64,000 nucleotides of DNA, from the NCBI RefSeq assembly GCF_030817595.1, contig NZ_JAUSZN010000001.1, positions 4,533,501-4,597,500 on the forward strand. The letters run 5' to 3'. Origin of the DNA: Neobacillus niacini (GTDB taxonomy: Bacteria; Bacillota; Bacilli; Bacillales; Cytobacillaceae). Below the pieces are notes generated by a model, which was not told the origin of the DNA, searched no databases, and saw only the letters and a program-made list of their open reading frames with translations. Position numbers and translations under genes: made by a program. Below are positions 58,083 through 64,000 of this stretch, piece by piece. Position 1 is the stretch's first letter; each line of letters begins with the position of its first letter.

Positions 58083-58561
58083 AACAAGTGATGGATTATG
58101 TTGAAATGAAGATTCCAGCCAAACCAGAATATGTAGGTGTGATTCGATTAACGATTTCAGGGATAGCGAGCCGCATGGGTTATACATATGAGGAGATTGA
58201 GGATATTAAAATTGCTGTAAGTGAAGCTTGCACCAACGCGGTACAGCATGCCTATCCGGAAAACGTGGCCGGAGAGGTGATTATCGGCTTCGGTATTTAC
58301 GAGGATAAGTTAGAAACTATGGTAGCTGACAGCGGTCAAAGCTTTAATTTTTTACAAACAAAAGAAGAACTAGGCCCTTATACAGAGTCAAGTACAGTCG
58401 ACCAATTGACAGAGGGAGGGTTAGGTCTGTATCTGATCGAAACGCTCATGGATGAAGTCCGTGTTCTGAATCGTTCCGGAGTAACGGTCTTCATGGTGAA
58501 GTACCTAGGCGAGGAGCGTGAAAATCATGACAAAGCCACCTCAGACCGTGAAACGAACTAA
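58079..58561 (+). CDS. rsbW: Anti-sigma factor and serine kinase RsbW
   Basis: 160 residues, GHKL ATPase fold that holds sigma-B and phosphorylates RsbV. N box with Glu49 and Asn53 (SEACTNAVQHAY), G1 box VADSGQSF and G2 GGLGLYLI. Its end overlaps sigB by 35 nt. Confidence 0.95.
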   Translation: MKQVMDYVEMKIPAKPEYVGVIRLTISGIASRMGYTYEEIEDIKIAVSEACTNAVQHAYPENVAGEVIIGFGIYEDKLETMVADSGQSFNFLQTKEELGPYTESSTVDQLTEGGLGLYLIETLMDEVRVLNRSGVTVFMVKYLGEERENHDKATSDRETN

Positions 58562-59318
58562 GGAAGATATATATGCGTTGATTCAGGATTTTCAGGAGAA
58601 CGAGAGCGAGCTCGCCCAAATACAGTTAGTAGAGCAGTACACCAATCTGATTGGAAGCATTGCCAGAAAATATTCAAAAGGTCGGAATTTGCATGAAGAT
58701 ATCGTGCAGGTAGGGATGATTGGATTATTATCGAGCATTAGAAGGTTCGATCCTAGTACAGGGAACCCATTTGAGGCGTATTTAATTCCGATGGTAATTG
58801 GTGAAATTAAACGATTTTTAAGGGACAAGACGTGGGATGTTCATGTACCGCGGCGAATAAAAGAGACGTGGCCAAAATTAAATGGAGCAGTGGACGAGCT
58901 GACCAATCGCTATCAACGCTCACCAAAGATTTATGAGATTGCTGAGTATTTAGGGATTTCTGAAGAGGAAGTACTCGAAACAATGGAATTAGGAAAAGGG
59001 TATCAAACCGCCTCTGTGGACCAAACAATTGAGACCGGTTCTGACGGCAGCGGGGTTACAGCGTTAGATGTGATCGGATCAGAAGACAAAGGTTTTGAAA
59101 GAGTCGACCAGCAGCTGCTCGTGGAGAGCGCCCTTCATGTGTTGGACGATAGGGAGAAGCAAATTATTCAGTGGACGTTTATCGATAACAAGAGTCAGCG
59201 CGAGGTGGGGGAATTCCTAGGGATTTCGCAAATGCATGTATCTCGTCTGCAAAAAAAGGCGATCGAAAAATTGCGGAAGGTTCTTGCTAGCAACCCCCAA
59301 AAAGACGATTCGACCTAA
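58527..59318 (+). CDS. sigB: RNA polymerase sigma factor SigB
   Basis: 263 residues from ATG 58527 (GAGGAG about 10 nt upstream; GTG 58518 rejected). Region 2 reads ARKYSKGRNLHEDIVQVGMIGLL and RFDPSTGNPFEAYLIP. Region 3 includes KRFLRDKTWDVHVPRR and region 4 has QREVGEFLGISQMHVSRLQKKAI for -35 recognition. It directs the general stress response, and many neighbours carry matching promoters. Confidence 0.96.
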   Translation: MTKPPQTVKRTKEDIYALIQDFQENESELAQIQLVEQYTNLIGSIARKYSKGRNLHEDIVQVGMIGLLSSIRRFDPSTGNPFEAYLIPMVIGEIKRFLRDKTWDVHVPRRIKETWPKLNGAVDELTNRYQRSPKIYEIAEYLGISEEEVLETMELGKGYQTASVDQTIETGSDGSGVTALDVIGSEDKGFERVDQQLLVESALHVLDDREKQIIQWTFIDNKSQREVGEFLGISQMHVSRLQKKAIEKLRKVLASNPQKDDST

Positions 59319-59322
59319 TAGA

Positions 59323-59362
59323 ATACCTGACCCTTAACGGTTTGATATCGGGTGTCAGGTAT
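59323..59362 (+). other. Stem-loop between sigB and rsbY
   Basis: ATACCTGACCC and GGGTGTCAGGTAT pair around 16 nt. The core is similar to the GGTGCCTGTCACC elements. GTTTGA (59340) with AGGTAT (59357) is a weak sigma-B look-alike with an 11-bp spacer, so an internal promoter for rsbY is possible. No T tract. Confidence 0.5.
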
Positions 59363-59390
59363 CATCTTGTACGAAAGGGGGCGAAGCCAA

Positions 59391-60545
59391 ATGCCAATGA
59401 AGATTGTCATAGTAGATGATAATAAAACAAATCTAATGATTGTCGAGAAAATCCTAAGGAAAGCTGGCTATAATAGGTTGCTAAAGCTGACATCTGCAGC
59501 AGAGTTATATCAGTATTTACAGCTTGATTCACCTAATCCCGGCGAAGTGCCGGTAGACTTAATTTTAATGGATATGATGATGCCGGAAATTGATGGAATT
59601 GAAGCCTGCCGGACAGTTTTGGCCAATGAACGGTATTCCGACCTGCCGATTATTTTTGTTACGGCGATGGGAGATTCCAATAAAATGGCCGAGGCAATGG
59701 ACGCGGGAGCCCTCGATTATGTGATGAAACCGATTAATAAAGTCGAACTCCTCGCCCGGATACGTTCCGTTCTAAGATTAAAGCAAGAAAAAGACTTGCG
59801 GAAGGAACGGGACAGACGAATTGAATATGAACTCGATTTGGCTCGGCAGGTGCAAAGAAGTATGCTCAGCGGTCCGCTTCAGGAAAAAGATATCACGATT
59901 TCCTCTGTGTACAGGCCGACCTTTGAGCTTGCAGGCGACTTCTATGCTTGGTATCAGATTAGCCCGAATCAATATGGAGTCATTCTTCTTGATATGATGG
60001 GTCATGGGATTTCATCCTCCCTTGTAGGGATGTACATCTATTCCGCGTTAAAAGATACGATTACTGGAATCGCTGACCCGGAAAAGGTCATGAAGGAACT
60101 GAACAGGAGAATGAATCAGCTCCATACCCCTGATAGTTTGATGAACTACTATTTCACAGCGATTTACTTTGTCCTCGATACGAAAAAACAAACCATTGAG
60201 TACGTTAATGCGGGTCATCCTGAAGGGATTGCCATTGTGGATCAAGAGGTGAAACTTTTAACAGAAGGGTCATGTGCGATCGGTTTTTTTGAGGAGATTC
60301 AAGTTACCAAGGGGGTCATTCCTTATACGGAAGCGGCACGTATTCTACTGTTTACGGATGGGTTATCGGAATGGATGGAGGACAAATATGAAAATGCGAC
60401 GGATATGTTGATTGGTGCTTTGGAAGCAGAGGATATGCAGGATCCTGCGGCGTTACTTCATCAACTGCAGCCAGGCTGGGAGCTCATAAACCCTCCAAAA
60501 GACGATATGTGTCTCGTCTTAATTTCTACAAATGCCCCATCATAA
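59391..60545 (+). CDS. rsbY: Response-regulator PP2C phosphatase RsbY
   Basis: 384 residues. The receiver domain (about 1-125) has Asp61 in LILMDMMMPEIDG as phosphoacceptor. A linker helix follows, then a PP2C/SpoIIE domain (about 165-384: ELAGDFYAWY, LDMMGHG, LFTDGLSEW). By analogy to B. cereus it dephosphorylates RsbV after RsbK acts on the receiver. Start ATG 59391 (GAAAGGGGGCG upstream). The architecture differs from B. subtilis RsbU and RsbP. Confidence 0.92.
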   Translation: MPMKIVIVDDNKTNLMIVEKILRKAGYNRLLKLTSAAELYQYLQLDSPNPGEVPVDLILMDMMMPEIDGIEACRTVLANERYSDLPIIFVTAMGDSNKMAEAMDAGALDYVMKPINKVELLARIRSVLRLKQEKDLRKERDRRIEYELDLARQVQRSMLSGPLQEKDITISSVYRPTFELAGDFYAWYQISPNQYGVILLDMMGHGISSSLVGMYIYSALKDTITGIADPEKVMKELNRRMNQLHTPDSLMNYYFTAIYFVLDTKKQTIEYVNAGHPEGIAIVDQEVKLLTEGSCAIGFFEEIQVTKGVIPYTEAARILLFTDGLSEWMEDKYENATDMLIGALEAEDMQDPAALLHQLQPGWELINPPKDDMCLVLISTNAPS

Positions 60546-60547
60546 AA

Positions 60548-60580
60548 GGGTGTCAGCTGATTGGCTGACACCCCCGTTAT
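60548..60580. terminator. Bidirectional terminator between rsbY and dps
   Basis: GGGTGTCAGC/GCTGACACCC is a perfect 10-bp stem. The minus side has TTTTATG, the plus side a weaker tail. Confidence 0.75.
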
Positions 60581-60583
60581 GTT

Positions 60584-61054
60584 TTATTCGTTGCCCAGGT
60601 AAGCTTCAAACATCCATCTATGCTTTTCTAATGAAGTACGAATGTGTACTAGTAAATCTTCTGTAGGCTGGTCCTCATTTTCTTCGGCCAGGGCGATACC
60701 TTCTGTCAACTCAGTACAAATCATTTCAAAATCATCAGCCAATGATTGGACCATCTGCTTGGCGTCTTCATCACCTGTTGCTTCTTTTAGTGTGGTAAGT
60801 TCCAGGATCTCCGTAAGAGTTGCGACCGGCAATGCTCCTTGTGCGAGCATTCTTTCGGCAATTGTATCCAGATGCAATGCCGCTTCCTTGTAAAGTTCCT
60901 CAAATTTAAGGTGCAGGGTGAAGAAGTTCTCGCCCTTCACGTACCAGTGGAAATGGTGCAGCTTCATATGAAGAACGGAAAAGTTCGCCACCTGCCTGTT
61001 GAGCGAATCTGTTAACGTTGTGTTTTTCGATTTTGTTTTAGTAGATGTTGCCAT
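60584..61054 (-). CDS. dps: Dps-family ferritin-like stress protein
   Basis: 156 residues. Forms a 12-subunit shell that oxidises and stores iron and protects DNA. Ferroxidase residues lie in KLHHFHWYVKGENFFTLHLKFEELY and LHLDTIAERML. The N-terminal basic tail is KTKSKN. GAGGAGGAATAATC precedes the ATG. It sits inside the sigma-B regulator cluster, as a Dps/bacterioferritin-like gene does in B. cereus, and has its own sigma-B promoter. Confidence 0.92.
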   Translation of the reverse strand: MATSTKTKSKNTTLTDSLNRQVANFSVLHMKLHHFHWYVKGENFFTLHLKFEELYKEAALHLDTIAERMLAQGALPVATLTEILELTTLKEATGDEDAKQMVQSLADDFEMICTELTEGIALAEENEDQPTEDLLVHIRTSLEKHRWMFEAYLGNE

Positions 61055-61092
61055 TGATTATTCCTCCTCTATATATGTGGTGTACTTATTAC

Positions 61093-61118
61093 ATACCCAG
61101 GTTTACTAGTTTTGAAAC
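61093..61118 (-). promoter_or_regulatory. Sigma-B promoter 9, of dps
   Basis: On the minus strand: GTTTCA (61118-61113), 14 bp, GGGTAT (61098-61093). Confidence 0.75.
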
Positions 61119-61160
61119 TATTTTCCTTGAAGGATAAGTAGATTTGCTGTTTACAGGATT

Positions 61161-61316
61161 GATGAGGGACAAATCGTGCCAAGCAGATTGGAGATATGTC
61201 CTTCATGAGGGTAATGAAGGACAAATCATGCCAAGCGAATTGGAGAAATGTCCTTCATAAGCGTGATGAAGGACAAATCATAGCAAGCGGCTTAGAGAAA
61301 TGTCCTTCATAAAGGT
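61161..61316. repeat. Three-unit 52-bp hairpin array, diverged from the 3990 array
   Basis: Units start at 61161, 61213 and 61265. Each reads GATGAAGGACAAATC ... AAATGTCCTTCAT. The ends pair (ATGAAGGACA/TGTCCTTCAT) around a CCAAGCG-containing loop. Period and fold equal those of the 3990 array while loop sequence differs. It lies between the divergent dps and rsbK genes. Confidence 0.92.
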
Positions 61317-61332
61317 TGGGACAAAATCCCCA

Positions 61333-61361
61333 TTGGGTGAGAATGCTAGAAACGATATGAT
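61333..61361 (+). promoter_or_regulatory. Candidate SigA promoter of rsbK
   Basis: TTGGGT-N17-TATGAT. A weaker sigma-B-like GTTGGG-N14-GGGTGA (61315-61340) overlaps it. Confidence 0.5.
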
Positions 61362-61400
61362 AGAGTTATCCATTTTTTTTACAAAGGGGGAAAGCAGAGA

Positions 61401-64000
61401 ATGAAGGGATTACATTTCAACATCCACACGAAAATTATCGCAGGCTATTTATTCATTTTGGTTTGCTTAGTCGTCTCCCTGTTAATTGTCATGAATCGGA
61501 TGTCGGCCATGCAAAAAGAGGTCGATTTCGTAACGCAGCATGATATGGAGGTTCACAATTTAGCAAATCAAATACAAAAAAATGTATTAGATATAGAAAC
61601 GGGCATGAGAGGGTATGTCATTACCGGCAATGAGGAGTACCTCGAGCCCTACAATACAGCCAGCAAGAACTGGCTCGACAACTACAATAAACTCCTTTCC
61701 CTGCTTGCGGACAACGGGGCACAGAAGCGAAATTTAGAAGAAATAAAACCGCTGATACTAAGCTGGATCAACGGTTCTGCAGAATATGTCGTAAATCAAA
61801 AAAAGGTAAATAACCAGTCGGCATTAGATGAGCATTTTAACAAGAATAAGGGTAAAAAAATGACAGATGAGCTCCGGGCACATTTTGATTCCTTCCTTGA
61901 ACATCAAAGGGATCTGACAAAGCAGCGTGTAGAGAAGCTGAATCAGGAAAATAACAATTTAAAAATCACGTTGTATGGACTAATCATCATGGTGACGTTG
62001 GTTACGATTGCAACGGCCATATTCCTGTCTAATTCGATTGTAAAAACAATCAAGCTGGTTGTCCGGACGATTAAAAGTGTTACCGATTCAAATGAGACTG
62101 AGGTAGACCTCTCCACCAGAATTGAGGTCAGCACACATGATGAGACCCGTGAACTCGCCGAAGCGATGAACGAGCTTCTCAGCAATCTGGAGAAACAGAA
62201 TTGGGTTCAGAGAAGCGTTGCGGAAATCTCGACAATGTACCAGGGAATGACGGACCTGACTGAATTGACACATGCCTTTATCACCAAGCTGGCCCCGATG
62301 CTGGAGGCGGTCTATGGCGTTGTGTACCTGCGCAGGAAACAAGGCAGCGAAGTTCGTTACGTGAAAGAGGCCGGTTATGCCATGGTCTCAGAGGAAAGGG
62401 CAGCGGCGAGTTTCCGGTTAGGAGAAGGGTTAATTGGCCAGGCGGCAATGGATAAAAGAATCTTCCTAATTGATAAGCTGCCAGATGACCATTTTAAAGT
62501 CACATCGGGGTTAGGGGAATCTTCTCCGCGAAATCTTTTGGTTGCACCGATTATGGTCGACGGAAGGGTAGAAGCGGTGGTTGAATTTGCTGCGTTCCAG
62601 CCGTTTAAGGCTCGGCACCTTACCTTATTGGATCTGCTTCAGGATAAGTTCGGGTCCGCGATCACCAATGTGGCAGGACGGATGGAAGTGGAAAGGCTGC
62701 TAGGGGAATCACAGGTGTTAACCGAAGAACTCCAGGCGCAATCAGAGGAACTGCAAGCCCAATCGGAAGAGTTGCAAATGCAGCAGGAACAGCTGCGGAT
62801 TACCAATGAATATTTAGAAGAACAGAAGCAATTCGCTGAACAAAGGGCGTTTGACTTGAAAAAAGCTAAGGATGAGCTGGAGGACTATTCACGGAAACTG
62901 CAGTTGAGCTCGCAGTATAAAACGGATTTTCTCGCGAATATGTCACACGAGCTGCGCACGCCATTAAATAGTATTCTGATACTTTCACAAATGCTGATGG
63001 AAACGGAGGGGGACATGGACAACTCAGAAGTGAAGGAATCCTCACGGGTCATCTACACGGCCGGAAGTGATTTGCTGCGCTTGATTGATGATATTCTCGA
63101 CTTATCAAAAATTGAAGCAGGTAAAATTGAAATTTTAACAGATGAAGTCAATGTGACGGAAATTCCACAAATGATGAAGAGCATGTTTGATCCCGTTGCA
63201 ACCAAAAAGAATCTAACCTTTGAGGTGATGACCGCGGCAGATGTACCTTCCGTGATTACGACGGACGGGCAGCGGTTGCAGCAAATTTGGAAAAATCTAT
63301 TGTCCAATGCCTTTAAATTTACGGAACGGGGTTCTGTAACAGTAAAAATTGTATGTGCGGAACCAGAAGAGGTTCGGAAACTCTTGCCAGAATTGGATGA
63401 GGAAGAAATGGTACTGGCCATCTCCGTTACAGATACAGGTATCGGAATCGCTCAGGAGAAGCAGCAAATAATCTTCGAAGCGTTTCAACAAGTGGATGGT
63501 ACGACCAATCGGCTATTTGGCGGGACTGGTTTAGGGTTATCGATATGCCGTGAATTTACCCGTTTACTTGGCGGTGCGATCACGGTTCAGAGCGAGCCTG
63601 AAAAGGGTAGTACGTTTACGCTGTATATCCCTGGCAGCCTGGAGGCAGCCGAGTATCACCTTCAACTTGAACAACTGGCACTAGAAGAGGTAGCGGCAAG
63701 TGTGAGCGAGTTTGCAGATGAACACCAGCCGGTCAGCGAAGAAACAGACACGAGCCTGGTGGTGGAAGCGGAGGCTTCTGACGACCAGTTGTTTAAAGGA
63801 AAGAAAGTGCTGTTGGTAGAGGATGACCGAAGAAACATTTTTGCACTTGTTACCGCCCTGGAGAAAAAGGGTGTGAAGGTTCAAGTGGCGGAGAACGGGA
63901 AGCGGGCCATTGAATTTATTCAGGAACAGGCTGATTTTGACCTCGTTTTCATGGATATCATGATGCCTGTGATGGGGGGCTATGAAGCCATGAAGGTCAT
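61401..64000 (+). CDS. rsbK: Hybrid sensor histidine kinase RsbK (runs off the window end)
   Basis: At least 866 codons, open to the window edge, AAAGGGGGAAAG before the ATG. In order: membrane helix (about 10-32), CHASE3-like sensor (ETGMRGYVITGNEEYLEPYN), second helix (about 193-212), HAMP, GAF (about 265-415), coiled coil of EELQAQS repeats, histidine phosphotransfer site His516 (MSHELRTPLNS), HATPase (GTGLGLSICREF) and a receiver with Asp852 (LVFMDIMMPVMGG), cut off soon after. It is placed beside sigB and rsbY as in B. cereus, where RsbK feeds phosphate to RsbY. A methyltransferase RsbM gene would be expected just beyond the window. Confidence 0.88.
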   Translation, partial: MKGLHFNIHTKIIAGYLFILVCLVVSLLIVMNRMSAMQKEVDFVTQHDMEVHNLANQIQKNVLDIETGMRGYVITGNEEYLEPYNTASKNWLDNYNKLLSLLADNGAQKRNLEEIKPLILSWINGSAEYVVNQKKVNNQSALDEHFNKNKGKKMTDELRAHFDSFLEHQRDLTKQRVEKLNQENNNLKITLYGLIIMVTLVTIATAIFLSNSIVKTIKLVVRTIKSVTDSNETEVDLSTRIEVSTHDETRELAEAMNELLSNLEKQNWVQRSVAEISTMYQGMTDLTELTHAFITKLAPMLEAVYGVVYLRRKQGSEVRYVKEAGYAMVSEERAAASFRLGEGLIGQAAMDKRIFLIDKLPDDHFKVTSGLGESSPRNLLVAPIMVDGRVEAVVEFAAFQPFKARHLTLLDLLQDKFGSAITNVAGRMEVERLLGESQVLTEELQAQSEELQAQSEELQMQQEQLRITNEYLEEQKQFAEQRAFDLKKAKDELEDYSRKLQLSSQYKTDFLANMSHELRTPLNSILILSQMLMETEGDMDNSEVKESSRVIYTAGSDLLRLIDDILDLSKIEAGKIEILTDEVNVTEIPQMMKSMFDPVATKKNLTFEVMTAADVPSVITTDGQRLQQIWKNLLSNAFKFTERGSVTVKIVCAEPEEVRKLLPELDEEEMVLAISVTDTGIGIAQEKQQIIFEAFQQVDGTTNRLFGGTGLGLSICREFTRLLGGAITVQSEPEKGSTFTLYIPGSLEAAEYHLQLEQLALEEVAASVSEFADEHQPVSEETDTSLVVEAEASDDQLFKGKKVLLVEDDRRNIFALVTALEKKGVKVQVAENGKRAIEFIQEQADFDLVFMDIMMPVMGGYEAMKV

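Noticed and set aside
61401..64000. Minus-strand open frames within the kinase region (for example 61943-62342, 63053-63491)
   Set aside because: They oppose a continuous plus-strand frame with clear CHASE3, GAF, kinase and receiver motifs.

Overview
The window is chromosomal DNA from a spore-forming, low-to-moderate GC Gram-positive bacterium of the family Bacillaceae. Evidence includes an alpha/beta-type SASP, SpoIIR, a GerA-type germinant-receptor operon, a complete sigma-B module and AGGAGG-type ribosome binding sites throughout. Gene order from rpmE to atpC follows the Bacillus subtilis rpmE-tdk-prfA-prmC-spoIIR-ywlB-ywlC-mntP-ywlE-rpiB-ywlG-glyA-upp-atp order. An 11-gene nuo operon and a B. 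cereus-type RsbY/RsbK sigma-B circuit point away from B. subtilis and toward a Neobacillus/Mesobacillus/B. cereus-like genus. The genus is inference. I see no rRNA, tRNA, CRISPR array, prophage or IS transposase gene.

Layout. 1-12.9 kb is housekeeping: ribosomal protein L31, thymidine kinase, release factor 1 and its methylase, sporulation genes, tRNA threonylcarbamoylation, Mn export, arginine phosphatase, serine hydroxymethyltransferase and uracil phosphoribosyltransferase. It is interrupted by a 52-bp tandem hairpin array (3990-4782) and carries a dense DnaA-box cluster at ywlB/ywlC. 13.1-16.3 kb is a two-gene insertion (NERD-domain protein and secreted subtilase, overlapping ATGA) relative to B. 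subtilis. 16.5-24.1 kb is the F1Fo ATP synthase operon. 24.1-28.3 kb is a B-A-C-D germinant-receptor operon bracketed by two near-identical terminators. 28.3-35.3 kb is a fructosamine (frl) uptake and degradation cluster with a HAD phosphatase and a GntR/UTRA regulator. 35.3-36.0 kb is a gene-free, highly structured stretch. 36.0-47.2 kb encodes complex I subunits NuoA-D and H-N, with no NuoEFG.

47.3-64 kb is a general-stress region: a YflT-like protein, a CsbD protein, small lipoproteins, membrane and ion-transport proteins, a DksA/TraR-like protein, a Dps protein, and the regulators rsbV-rsbW-sigB-rsbY with the start of the hybrid kinase rsbK. I could place nine sigma-B-type promoters by eye (GTTTAA-N13/15-GGGTAT). 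Two of them are perfect matches, so most of this region looks like a local sigma-B regulon sitting next to its own regulator.

Between genes there is a family of small transposon-like elements: four copies, two with matching terminal inverted repeats, one with a perfect 8-bp target duplication. There is also a second smaller palindromic repeat family, GGTGCCTGTCACC-type inverted repeats inside the atp and nuo operons, and two 21-bp periodic arrays.
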